From assembly GCA_038138625.1 (NCBI GenBank), contig JAYQEA010000051.1:1-26082 (forward strand): 26,082 bases of DNA, written 5' to 3'. Shown here piece by piece: positions 1 through 7,974 of this stretch. The notes beneath the pieces are model-generated. The model searched no databases. It saw nothing but the letters and a program-made list of their open reading frames with translations, and was not told where the DNA came from. Position 1 is the stretch's first letter; the number at the start of each line of letters is the position of its first letter. The translations under genes were made by a program, and so were the position numbers. This DNA comes from JAQXDR01 sp038138625 (GTDB taxonomy: Bacteria > Pseudomonadota > Alphaproteobacteria > Rhodobacterales > Rhodobacteraceae).

Positions 1-51
<51 letters not shown>

Positions 52-73
52 ACCTAGCCCCTGCCCAAACGAA

Positions 74-99
74 AACGCGCGGGGTCTCCCCCGCGCGTT
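74..99 (-). terminator. Rho-independent terminator of the monooxygenase/TRAP operon
   Basis: An 11-bp perfect GC-rich stem (74-84 with 89-99) has a 4-nt loop. Read on the minus strand it is followed by TTTTCGTTT (75 down to 67), a classic U tract. It lies 23 bases past the stop of the TRAP binding protein gene, so it closes the minus-strand operon that starts at 5930. Confidence 0.9.
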
Positions 100-121
100 C
101 CTTATCTCCGGATGTACCGGA

Positions 122-1186
122 TTACTGTGTGTCTGCAGCGCGGGTCGCGCCAATCGCTGCTTCTGCGTCGGCGACAGCCCCCACGAGTGCATCAAATGCA
201 CGCTCGCCACCATCAATGTTCTGCTTGAACCAGTCATAAACTGGCGAAGCCGCATCGCGGAAGGCCGCTTTTTCCGCAGGCGATGGCACGTAAAGATCAC
301 CACCACCGGCAACAAAATCAGCGTAGGCTTGGATCGACTTTCGCTTTGGCGAGGCAAACGTCGCCTGCTGCAGCTGATAGAACCCGTCAACAATGACCGT
401 ACGCATATCTTCTGGCATGGACATGAAGGTTTCGTTGTTCATGAACCAAAGCGCACCCATGTAGGCGTGACCGTCCAATGTTACATACTGCAAGCCTGCA
501 TCAGGGAACTTCATGTTCATGATGTCCGTGATGCCATTCTTGGATCCTTCCACAACACCTGTCTGGAATGATGTAAAAAGTTCTGGCCATGGGATCGGTG
601 TGGGCGACGCACCGAGGGCACGCACCAGTTCCTGTGGCAGGTCCGCGACCACGGTCCGTATCTTAAGGCCTTCCATGTCGGATGGGTTTTGGACACGGCG
701 TTGGGTGTTGGCAAAGTTCCGCCAGCCGCCGGTGTTGCCAATGGTCATAAGACGAAGTGCGCCTTCGGAGTATTCCTGAACCATGCTCTGCATAGTGGTC
801 ACAAAGTCGGATCCATTTGCCAAAGCACTTTCTGCAACACGGTCGTCAGCCATCAGATACGGCAAATCCAGAACCTGCACGAACGGGAAGAAGCCGGACG
901 TTCCGCCGGACGTCTGGATAACGATATCGATCTGGCCTTCGGCCACACCGGTCAAGCATTCCGTTCCATTCGAGCACAACTGAGTGCCAATGAACAGCTC
1001 GACCTCGATGGCACCGTTGGATGCTGCCTCGACATAGTTTTTGAAAACGATCAGACCGTCATAGTCTTCGTCGTTCTCATTGGAGTTTGCTGTGGCGCGC
1101 AGGGTATAATCTGCCGCTGTAGCTGCGCCCGCGGTGCCGGCCAATAATGCGGCAATCGTTAGCGATTTGAGGGTCTTTCCGAGCAT
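122..1186 (-). CDS. dctP: TRAP transporter solute-binding protein (DctP family)
   Basis: This is the periplasmic ligand-binding subunit of a tripartite ATP-independent periplasmic (TRAP) transporter, 354 aa, a normal length for the family. Residues 1-25 form a Sec signal peptide (KTLK, hydrophobic core, ATAA before DYT). The block LKIRT at 174-178 holds the arginine (R177) that in characterised DctP proteins pairs with an acidic group of the ligand, so an anionic substrate is likely. Cys71 and Cys77 might form a disulfide. The start is supported by GGGAGGT just upstream. It is the last gene of the operon, 54 bp after dctM. The neighbours suggest it captures the substrate of the flavin-dependent monooxygenase. 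The family is clear; the ligand is inference. Confidence 0.93.
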   Translation of the reverse strand: MLGKTLKSLTIAALLAGTAGAATAADYTLRATANSNENDEDYDGLIVFKNYVEAASNGAIEVELFIGTQLCSNGTECLTGVAEGQIDIVIQTSGGTSGFFPFVQVLDLPYLMADDRVAESALANGSDFVTTMQSMVQEYSEGALRLMTIGNTGGWRNFANTQRRVQNPSDMEGLKIRTVVADLPQELVRALGASPTPIPWPELFTSFQTGVVEGSKNGITDIMNMKFPDAGLQYVTLDGHAYMGALWFMNNETFMSMPEDMRTVIVDGFYQLQQATFASPKRKSIQAYADFVAGGGDLYVPSPAEKAAFRDAASPVYDWFKQNIDGGERAFDALVGAVADAEAAIGATRAADTQ

Positions 1187-1240
1187 TGTAGTACCTCCCA
1201 GGTTAGTTCTCGGTTTACGGGTATTCTTGCGCCTTTCAGG

Positions 1241-2716
1241 TCAATTTGCAAAGCCTGTTAGACGCGGAATCGTCATGCTGATCGCGGGAACGTAGGTGAT
1301 CAGAAAAATCACCAGAACTTCGACAGCTAAAAATGGCAGGATCGCCTTGGCGATGGTTTCAACTTTTTCCTGGCTGACCGAAGCCGCCACAAACAATACA
1401 AGTCCCATGGGGGGCGTTGCCAACCCCACGGTCAAATTCACCGACATGATGATTGCAAAGTGAATGCTGTCGACACCAAGATCCGTGAAGATCGGCCCCA
1501 AGATTGGTCCAAGAATGATAATCGCGGGACCCGCATCCAAAAACATCCCCACTATGAATAGCAAGATGTTGATCAGGAATAGCAACAGCAATGGATTTTC
1601 TGTCAGCCCCAAGACAAAAGCCGCAAGCGTTTCGGGCGCATGGCTCAACGACACAACGGTCTTAAAGGCCATAGCTGCTCCAACCAACAACAAAACTACC
1701 GCCGATGTGATCCCCGCACGGGCAAAGACATCCGGCAAATCCGCCCAGCGTAGCGTGCGCAGGATAAAAAACCCGATCAAAAGCGCGTAGGCAACCGCAA
1801 CGGCGGCCGCCTCTGTGGGGGTAAAGACCCCTAATAAGATCCCACCCAAGATCAGAATTGGCGTCTGCAACGGCACCACTGCACGTTTGCAGACGGAACG
1901 AAAATCAGCCGAGACCTGGCGCCGCAATCCAAGCAACAGGACATGAGCAATGATCAACGCGACGGCAAAGCTCACCCAAGCCAAAACACCTTCTGCTTCT
2001 ATAAAGGCGCCCATCAGCACATAGACCAGATAGCCGAGATTCAACCGTGCCAAAACCAGTGAGAACCAATACTCCATCGGGCTGAGTGGCTCGCCCTTGC
2101 GGACAATGCGCTCTGCTTTGGGCAGATCATAGCGGTCTGCCATAAGCCGGATCATAATCATAAGCGACACACCGACCAGCACGCCCGGCACAATCCCTGC
2201 CAGGAACAGCGCCGCAACGCTTTCCCCCATGACGTATGCGTAGATGATCATAATACCCGATGGGGGAATGATGGGACCTATAACCGAACTCGCCGCCGTG
2301 ATGGCGGCCGCAAATCTGCGCGTATAGCCCTGTTTTTCCATCGCCGGGATCAGCATGGACCCCAACGCAGACGTGTCCGCGACAGCCGAACCGGACAGCC
2401 CTGCAAAAAGAATGGAAGACAAAACGTTCACATGCGCCAAACCACCGCGCAGATGGCCCATAAGCGCCTGACTGAATTCAACAAGGCGGATCGTGATACC
2501 GCCCCTGTTCATCAGTTCACCCGCCAGCATAAAAAACGGGATCGCCATCAGTGGAAAGCTGTCCATGCCATTGTAGACGTTGCGATACAACAAAGCGATA
2601 TCGCGTTCCTGTCCATTCATCCACAACAGCAATCCCGGCGCTGCAAGCAGACCAAAAAATACAGGCAATCCGATCAGCAAAAAAACAAGAAAAACAGGTA
2701 GAAACCAAACCAGCAT
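1241..2716 (-). CDS. dctM: TRAP transporter large permease (DctM family)
   Basis: This is the large membrane subunit of the TRAP transporter, the sodium-driven ion-transporter-fold component that moves solute across the inner membrane. It is 491 aa with about 12-14 hydrophobic segments. Family signatures include AGLSGSAVADTSALGS in the N-terminal half, PPSG near residue 151, GVFTPTEAAAVAVAYAL in the second half, and NLTVGLATPPMGL near the C terminus. It is longer than the usual roughly 425-440 aa: residues about 195-270 add a polar stretch (DRYDLPKAERIVRKGEP) plus two hydrophobic segments. Its start codon overlaps the dctQ stop by one base (TAATG), so the two subunits are probably translationally coupled. 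Confidence 0.93.
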   Translation of the reverse strand: MLVWFLPVFLVFLLIGLPVFFGLLAAPGLLLWMNGQERDIALLYRNVYNGMDSFPLMAIPFFMLAGELMNRGGITIRLVEFSQALMGHLRGGLAHVNVLSSILFAGLSGSAVADTSALGSMLIPAMEKQGYTRRFAAAITAASSVIGPIIPPSGIMIIYAYVMGESVAALFLAGIVPGVLVGVSLMIMIRLMADRYDLPKAERIVRKGEPLSPMEYWFSLVLARLNLGYLVYVLMGAFIEAEGVLAWVSFAVALIIAHVLLLGLRRQVSADFRSVCKRAVVPLQTPILILGGILLGVFTPTEAAAVAVAYALLIGFFILRTLRWADLPDVFARAGITSAVVLLLVGAAMAFKTVVSLSHAPETLAAFVLGLTENPLLLLFLINILLFIVGMFLDAGPAIIILGPILGPIFTDLGVDSIHFAIIMSVNLTVGLATPPMGLVLFVAASVSQEKVETIAKAILPFLAVEVLVIFLITYVPAISMTIPRLTGFAN

Positions 2717-3339
2717 TATTCTGCCCCTGCCATCTCTTCGCCGTCGATCTCAAGAAGCATGGACGATCCTCCAAGCAAACGGATCAGGCTGCGCAAAATC
2801 AGTTCGACATTAACGGACAGCAACAAACACACGCCTACGAATAGTGACCCCATCATCTGGGCCTTGGGCATTTTTTGAATGCCCCAATCAATCCCGAACC
2901 CACCGCGCAGTTCGATTTTGAAAAAGGTGTACAGCGACGCTGATTTTCCGCTGCCGGCAAAACCCGTAATGTGGTTCCAGCCCAGTTCTACACCGGTCCA
3001 AAGCACCACACAGGACACCCCCAAAAGCACCAGAGCTAAAACCTGTGCAACAAGGTTGGGCAACATACGAGGGATCATATCAATGGCTACAAAGCCACCG
3101 CGTCGAAAGGCAATAGGAGCCATGGCCCCGGTCATCCAAAGCATGCAAAAACGCGCCGCCTCGTCCGGCCAAGGCAAAGCATTGTTCAAAACGTAGCGGA
3201 AAAACACCTGAATTAGAATTGCGACAACCATCGCACCAACGCAAATCACTCCAACAGCGTTGCCCAGCCGCAAAATAGCAGCGTTGACTACTCCCAAACA
3301 CGTAGCGACGACATTAAGAGCCGACACAACTCCGCCCAT
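2716..3339 (-). CDS. dctQ: TRAP transporter small permease (DctQ family)
   Basis: This is the small four-helix membrane subunit that pairs with DctM, 207 aa. A first transmembrane helix lies at about residues 25-48, followed by the family pattern FRYVLNNALPWPDEAAR and FCMLWMTGAMAPIAFRRGG, in which the WPDEAAR segment matches the typical WseElaR motif. Further hydrophobic segments lie near 95-118 and 163-187. The start is supported by GGGGAGGA eight bases upstream. The region between the third and fourth helices (about 120-160) is longer than usual. It sits 34 bp after the flavin reductase gene, in the same transcription unit. Confidence 0.9.
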   Translation of the reverse strand: MGGVVSALNVVATCLGVVNAAILRLGNAVGVICVGAMVVAILIQVFFRYVLNNALPWPDEAARFCMLWMTGAMAPIAFRRGGFVAIDMIPRMLPNLVAQVLALVLLGVSCVVLWTGVELGWNHITGFAGSGKSASLYTFFKIELRGGFGIDWGIQKMPKAQMMGSLFVGVCLLLSVNVELILRSLIRLLGGSSMLLEIDGEEMAGAE

Positions 3340-3373
3340 GGCGGATCCTCCCCTTTACAGCGGGTTGTTGCAC

Positions 3374-3883
3374 TTATGACTGTGCAATCTGTCCCATTTT
3401 CCCGGCGTAGAACGCCAAAGCAGTACCGTCTTGCAAACTTGCTTGCTTGACCTCACCCAAAATAATCGCATGGTCGCCGCCGTCGTAGACGGCCCGCTGA
3501 TGACACACAAAACGTGCCAAGGCACCGTCCAGCAATGGCACACCATCCTCATTCAAAGTATGCACAAAGTCTGACAGCGCATAGGCATTTTTAGACACAG
3601 CATTGCACAGGTCTGATTGTTCAACCGACAGAACGTGGATCGCATAATGCTGGGCCGCTTCGAAATAAGGAAAGCGTCGTGATCCACGTGACGGCGACCA
3701 CAAGACCAGCGGCGGCTCCATCGAAACACTTGAAAAGCTATTAGCCGTAATGGCAATCGGTCCGGCAGCTGATCCGCAGGTTACGACGGTGACACCCGTC
3801 GCAAACCGACCAAAGGCGTCACGCAGGAGTCTGCTGTTGGAAGCTTCGGGAACAAAGGTCAATGGATCAGGCATCTGCGACAT
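3374..3883 (-). CDS. Flavin reductase domain protein, probable partner of the SsuD-like monooxygenase
   Basis: This 169-aa protein matches the short-chain flavin reductases (PF01613; HpaC/NtaB type, also SmoA) that use NAD(P)H to make the reduced flavin consumed by two-component monooxygenases. Visible signatures are DAFGRFATGVTVVT (22-35), the flavin-contacting stretch ITANSFSSVSMEPPLV (45-60) and the GDH motif at 136-138. Its start overlaps the aldo/keto reductase stop by one base (TGATG), and it shares an operon with an LLM monooxygenase that needs reduced FMN. Pairing the two is therefore a strong inference. Whether FMN or FAD and NADH or NADPH are used cannot be read from the sequence. 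Confidence 0.92.
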   Translation of the reverse strand: MSQMPDPLTFVPEASNSRLLRDAFGRFATGVTVVTCGSAAGPIAITANSFSSVSMEPPLVLWSPSRGSRRFPYFEAAQHYAIHVLSVEQSDLCNAVSKNAYALSDFVHTLNEDGVPLLDGALARFVCHQRAVYDGGDHAIILGEVKQASLQDGTALAFYAGKMGQIAQS

Positions 3884-4776
3884 CAGGCCACTTCACGGCC
3901 CAAGGCGGCCTGATACAGCCGAAACCACGTCGGACGGTCAATTTGAACGGACATTGCATCAGAAATCGACGCGATCCGGTCCATGTTATTTGTTCCAAGC
4001 ACCGGCAGGATCTTTGCGGGATGCGCCAGCAAAAAAGCAACTGCAACCGCGGCACGATCCACGCCCTGATCCCCTGCTATTTCATCCAGAATATGCGCGA
4101 CATCGCCACTGCCCGTCATAAGCGACCCACCGCCCAAAGGTGACCACGCCATGACCGGCTGGCCCTGACGCTGATGGAACGCCAAATCACCGTTTGTAAA
4201 GGGGCTGATCTCGGACAAGGACAGCTCGATCTGGTTGGTCACCAGAGGCGTTTTCATCGCGGATTGAAGCAATTCCCAATCCCATGGGCGAAAGTTCGAA
4301 ACGCCAATCGCACGCGCCTTGCCAGACGCCACAATATCATCCAGCGCAGCTCCGGTTTCAAAATGGTCCATAAAGGGATCTGGCCTGTGGATCAGCAACA
4401 GATCGACATGCTCTACCCCCATTTCGGCAAGCGACGCGTCGACCGAGGCGTCTATATGCGCGCGGCTCGTATCATAGTATTTATGCGGCGCATTTGCATG
4501 ACGTCCGACAGGAGCAACGATGTCACATTTCGTCACGATTTCCATCCGCGCCCTCAGCGCCGGATTGGATTTAAGGGCTGCGCCCAAAACGGCCTCGGCG
4601 GCGTATCCACCATAAATATCGGCCTGATCAAAGGTTGTGATACCCTGATCAAGGCATAATTCGACTTTGCGGGTAACCGCTGCGACCGACGTATCTGCAC
4701 CCTCGTCGGCCAGCCGCCACATGCCATATACCATACGGCTGAAGCTCAGACCTTCCGCCAATTCCAAACGCTTCAT
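3883..4776 (-). CDS. Aldo/keto reductase (YdhF-like)
   Basis: This 297-aa TIM-barrel oxidoreductase reduces carbonyl groups with NADPH. The catalytic tetrad of the superfamily is visible: Asp50 and Tyr55 in FDQADIYGG, Lys83 in IVTKCD, and His130 in LLLIHRPDP. The GVSNF motif and the VMAWSPLGGG segment are also present. The opening (MKRLELAEGLSFSRMVYGMWRL) and HRPDPFMD resemble E. coli YdhF. Its start overlaps the stop of the monooxygenase gene by one base. In the sulfo-SMO pathway an AKR (SmoB) reduces 6-oxo-glucose left by desulfonation of sulfoquinovose. An equivalent aldehyde-reducing role here is inference from gene company. Confidence 0.92.
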   Translation of the reverse strand: MKRLELAEGLSFSRMVYGMWRLADEGADTSVAAVTRKVELCLDQGITTFDQADIYGGYAAEAVLGAALKSNPALRARMEIVTKCDIVAPVGRHANAPHKYYDTSRAHIDASVDASLAEMGVEHVDLLLIHRPDPFMDHFETGAALDDIVASGKARAIGVSNFRPWDWELLQSAMKTPLVTNQIELSLSEISPFTNGDLAFHQRQGQPVMAWSPLGGGSLMTGSGDVAHILDEIAGDQGVDRAAVAVAFLLAHPAKILPVLGTNNMDRIASISDAMSVQIDRPTWFRLYQAALGREVA

Positions 4777-5930
4777 CAGCGACGTTCTCCCAATCCGAGT
4801 GGGGTATCCGGCGTCGTCGCCGGCACCCGCCCATATTCATGCGGCAGCGAACATGTTTTCAGCTGCGGCAGCACCTTTTTACCAAAATGACGCGCCTCTT
4901 CCAGATGCGGATATCCTGAAAAGATGAAAGACCGCATACCCATTTTCTGGTAAGCCTCGATCTTGGTCATCACCTGATCAACGGACCCCACCAAGGCCGC
5001 ACCACATCCCGACCGCGCCCGGCCGACTCCGGTCCAGACGTTCGGCTCTACATAGCCATATTTGTCCGCAAGCTCGCGTGCCCGGGCCTGATGGCTGACC
5101 CCGAGCGATGTACTGTCCAGCGCCCGCTCACGGATCAGCTGTCCGTATTCGTCGTCCAGTTTGCTCGCGATATGATCTGCGTATTCGCGCGCTTCGGCCT
5201 CCGTGTCACGGACAATCATGTGAACACGAAGCCCGTAATCCAGTGTCCGCCCCTTATCCGAGGCGACCGCATTAACTGCCTTCATGCGTTCTGCCAATGC
5301 ATCCATGGGTTCCGGCCACATCAGATACACATCGCAATGCTCCCCGCACAATTGCAGCGCAGCCGGTGAATAGCCCCCGAAATAGAGCAATGGTCCACCG
5401 GTTTGATAGGGACGTGCCGGATCTGTGTTCACACCGGCAAAGTTGTAGACCTCGCCCTCGTGATTAATTTCATCCCGTGTCCAAGCCTGCTTCAGGATCT
5501 GCACCACTTCACGAGAGCGCTGATACCGGAAAGTGCTGTCCGCTTTTTCGCCGGGGAAATCGCTTGAAATGATATTAACGGTCAACCGGCCTTGCAACAT
5601 ATGGTCCAGCGTTGCAATCGTACGGGCCAGCATGATGGGTTGCATTTCACCGCACCGAACCGCGGCCAGCATGTTAATTTTGGACGTAATCGGTGCGCAG
5701 CCGGCAACAAAGCTTAATGTGTCCTGCCCAACCTGGTAGGATGACGGACAGAGAATATTGCGAAAGCCAAGGTCCTCAGTGGTTTTCACAATATCCGAAC
5801 AATGCGCCCATGATGATCTAAGATCACCGTTTGGCACGCCAAGAAACTCGTAGTCATCAGAACATAATGCCGAAAACCAAGACACCTCTGCTGCGTCTAA
5901 ATCAGGTGAGGTTATGGGCACAATGGACAT
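4776..5930 (-). CDS. SsuD-like LLM-class flavin-dependent monooxygenase
   Basis: This 384-aa luciferase-like TIM-barrel enzyme is predicted to use reduced flavin and O2, in the SsuD/SmoC group that cleaves C-S bonds of sulfonates to an aldehyde and sulfite. Residues matching E. coli SsuD active-site positions are present: Arg235 and His237 in YGLRVHMIVRD (SsuD R226, H228), Arg306 in GVGRARSGCG (R297) and Tyr340 in SGYPHLEEA (Y331). A cysteine at 61 lies near the SsuD Cys54 region. I chose the ATG at 5930 because GGAG lies six bases upstream and the length then matches the family. An in-frame ATG at 5972 would add 14 residues with no good ribosome site. It is the first gene of the operon. The sulfonate substrate is not identified. 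Confidence 0.9.
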   Translation of the reverse strand: MSIVPITSPDLDAAEVSWFSALCSDDYEFLGVPNGDLRSSWAHCSDIVKTTEDLGFRNILCPSSYQVGQDTLSFVAGCAPITSKINMLAAVRCGEMQPIMLARTIATLDHMLQGRLTVNIISSDFPGEKADSTFRYQRSREVVQILKQAWTRDEINHEGEVYNFAGVNTDPARPYQTGGPLLYFGGYSPAALQLCGEHCDVYLMWPEPMDALAERMKAVNAVASDKGRTLDYGLRVHMIVRDTEAEAREYADHIASKLDDEYGQLIRERALDSTSLGVSHQARARELADKYGYVEPNVWTGVGRARSGCGAALVGSVDQVMTKIEAYQKMGMRSFIFSGYPHLEEARHFGKKVLPQLKTCSLPHEYGRVPATTPDTPLGLGERR

Positions 5931-5978
5931 TGGAATCTCCGGGCGGGTCGTCGAATTTAGTCTTGCGTACACGCGTCT

Positions 5979-5992
5979 TTGATGTAAATCAA
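5979..5992. promoter_or_regulatory. FNR-type palindrome in the divergent promoter
   Basis: TTGATgtaaATCAA is an exact match to the FNR/FnrL consensus TTGAT-N4-ATCAA. It lies between the divergent monooxygenase operon (start 5930) and GntR gene (start 6020). A site for the local GntR protein, or overlap with one, is also possible, because a second AT-rich stretch (TAGTATATCAA) adjoins it. The match is directly visible; occupancy by an FNR/Crp-family protein is inference. Confidence 0.55.
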
Positions 5993-6019
5993 TAGTATAT
6001 CAATTTTTTACTGGCACGC

Positions 6020-6730
6020 ATGACTCAAACAATTCACGCCACACCAGCCCTACCCCTATATATCCAGATCGCAGAACTTTTGATCCGCGATATCGCTGCC
6101 GGTCGGCTTGTGGATGGTGAGCGCTTGCCACCGGAACGGACCCTCGCCCTCACGCTTGGAACAACTGTGACTACACTGCGCAAAGCATTGGCACATATGA
6201 CAGATTTAGGAGTTCTAGAACGACGGCACGGATCTGGAAACTATATCAAGGTGACCAACACCCGGGCGCTTATTTATGGCATGTTCCGGTTGGAGCTTCC
6301 CAAGGGCGGCGGCCTGCCGCGTGCGAAAATTCTATCGGTAGACGCCATGGACAAATCAGATGATCTACCCGCATTCGGCACCCACAAAATGGCAACACGG
6401 ATCCGCAGGCAGCGCTATCTGGATGACACACTTGTCGCATTAGAAGAGATATGGCTGGATCAAAGTGCTGGAACAGTCCAACGCGAGACACTGATCGATT
6501 CTCTTTATGCGTATTACCGCGCGCATCTTGGCTTCTGGATCACCCGGGCCGAGGACCGTGTCGGTGTTGCAATCTTACCAGACTGGTGCCCCCATAATCA
6601 CTGTCAGGTACCAGGTGACATCACCGGATATGTCGAACGGTTTAGCTGGGCCAATGCGCCCCGCCCAATCGAGTTTTCGCGGACATGGTTCGATCCATCC
6701 CGCGCTCTTTATACACAACGACTGATCTAA
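6020..6730 (+). CDS. GntR family transcriptional regulator (HutC/UTRA type)
   Basis: This 236-aa regulator has an N-terminal winged helix-turn-helix (about 12-78) with the GntR signature: PLYIQIAELL, GERLPPERTLA (33-43), LRKAL and LERRHGSGNYI. A UTRA-like ligand domain follows (about 95-235), with the expected RIRRQRYLDDTLVALEEIWL segment and a FSRTWFDPSRALY ending. It is divergent from the monooxygenase/TRAP operon across 89 bp and is followed 25 bp later by the Gfo/Idh gene. It is therefore likely a local regulator of both units, with a pathway intermediate as effector. That target assignment is inference. No strong ribosome site is visible before this ATG. Confidence 0.88.
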   Translation: MTQTIHATPALPLYIQIAELLIRDIAAGRLVDGERLPPERTLALTLGTTVTTLRKALAHMTDLGVLERRHGSGNYIKVTNTRALIYGMFRLELPKGGGLPRAKILSVDAMDKSDDLPAFGTHKMATRIRRQRYLDDTLVALEEIWLDQSAGTVQRETLIDSLYAYYRAHLGFWITRAEDRVGVAILPDWCPHNHCQVPGDITGYVERFSWANAPRPIEFSRTWFDPSRALYTQRLI

Positions 6731-6755
6731 TCAGCCGATACAAGGAGGCCCGCAC

Positions 6756-7862
6756 ATGGCGGACATTGTAAATTATGGCATCATCGGCTGTGGAATGATG
6801 GGTCAAGAGCATATGCGTAACATTGCTTTGCTCCCGGACGCACGTGTTGATGCAATATTTGAACCAGACGCAGCCATGGCTTATGCAGCCAAGTGCATCG
6901 CTCCGGATATTGTAATTTGCCCGGACTTGGACAGCCTGCTAAAGCGTTCTGAGCTGGATTGCCTGCTCATCGCCAGTCCAAATTTCCGACATTTGGAACA
7001 GCTTGAACAGATCGCCGCGCAGAATCCTCTTCCGATATTGGTGGAAAAGCCGCTGTTTACGGATCCTGATCAAGCTGGCCGGCTTCAAACTTTACGTGCC
7101 ACTTATCCCGCGCCAATCTGGGTCGCGATGGAATACCGCTACATGCCGCCGATTGCAGCCTTGCTGGACAAAGCGGCCGAGGTTACCGGCGGCGTGCAGA
7201 TGCTCACCATCCGCGAGCACCGGTTCCCGTTTTTGGAAAAAATCGGCGACTGGAATCGCTTTAACCGGTACACTGGGGGAACTTTTGTCGAAAAATGCTG
7301 TCACTTCTTTGACTTGATGCGGCTTGTGATTGGCGCAGAACCAGAGCGTATCGTCGCCAGTGGCGGACAAGCGGCCAACCACTTGGATGAGACCTACCAC
7401 GGCGAGGTTCCCGATATCCTGGACCACGGATTTGTTTTGGTGGATTTCGCAAACGGCGCACGGGCCATGCTAGAGCTTTGCATGTTTGCAGAGGGCGCAC
7501 GCTATCAAGAAGAGGTCAGCGCCCTTGGGCAACTGGGCAAGATCGAAGCGCTGGTGCCGGGCCCCGGGCGATTTTGGCCTGCCGATCTAGGAGATCCGCC
7601 AGTCTCACAGCTTGTCATCAGCCCGCGTGATCCAAAAGGGCCTCAGAGTCTGTCCATTCCGGTTGACCCTGATCTTTTGGAAGCAGGTGATCATAACGGA
7701 TCTACGTTTTACCAGCACCAAAAGTTTATAGATGTTGTCCGCGGGACCTCGAGGCCTGAGGTGTCGCTTGCAGACGGATGGGCTGCTGTCGCAATGGGGC
7801 TTGCGGCACAGGAAAGCATGCGCACTGGGCTTCCTGTTCCGCTTGATCTGAAATGGGTATGA
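6756..7862 (+). CDS. Gfo/Idh/MocA family NAD(P)-dependent oxidoreductase
   Basis: This 368-aa protein has an N-terminal Rossmann fold with GCGMMG (11-16), the EKP motif (E97-K98-P99 in ILVEKPLF) that places the catalytic lysine, and GGTFVEKCCHFFDLMR (174-189) carrying the conserved His183 and Asp186 of the sugar/inositol dehydrogenase family. A near-perfect AAGGAGG precedes the ATG. It follows the GntR gene as an operon partner. The substrate is unknown: a sugar, polyol or sugar acid is most likely from the family. It may act in the same pathway as the divergent monooxygenase, or with the convergent sugar-type ABC importer. Confidence 0.9.
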   Translation: MADIVNYGIIGCGMMGQEHMRNIALLPDARVDAIFEPDAAMAYAAKCIAPDIVICPDLDSLLKRSELDCLLIASPNFRHLEQLEQIAAQNPLPILVEKPLFTDPDQAGRLQTLRATYPAPIWVAMEYRYMPPIAALLDKAAEVTGGVQMLTIREHRFPFLEKIGDWNRFNRYTGGTFVEKCCHFFDLMRLVIGAEPERIVASGGQAANHLDETYHGEVPDILDHGFVLVDFANGARAMLELCMFAEGARYQEEVSALGQLGKIEALVPGPGRFWPADLGDPPVSQLVISPRDPKGPQSLSIPVDPDLLEAGDHNGSTFYQHQKFIDVVRGTSRPEVSLADGWAAVAMGLAAQESMRTGLPVPLDLKWV

Positions 7863-7924
7863 TCTGTTCAGATCCTCTTGGGGCCTTGGCATTTGCACAG
7901 GTCCCGTTCACAGCAACAGTGCGC

Positions 7925-7948
7925 AAAAAAGGCCCGCGAATGCGGGCC
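7925..7948. terminator. Bidirectional Rho-independent terminator
   Basis: A 7-bp GC stem (7931-7937 with 7942-7948) has a GAAT loop. On the plus strand it is followed by GTTTTGACTTT; on the minus strand by TTTTTT (7930 to 7925). It sits between the convergent Gfo/Idh gene (stop 7862) and ABC ATPase gene (stop 7975), and can end both units. Confidence 0.9.
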
Positions 7949-7974
7949 GTTTTGACTTTGTATAATCGAAGATC

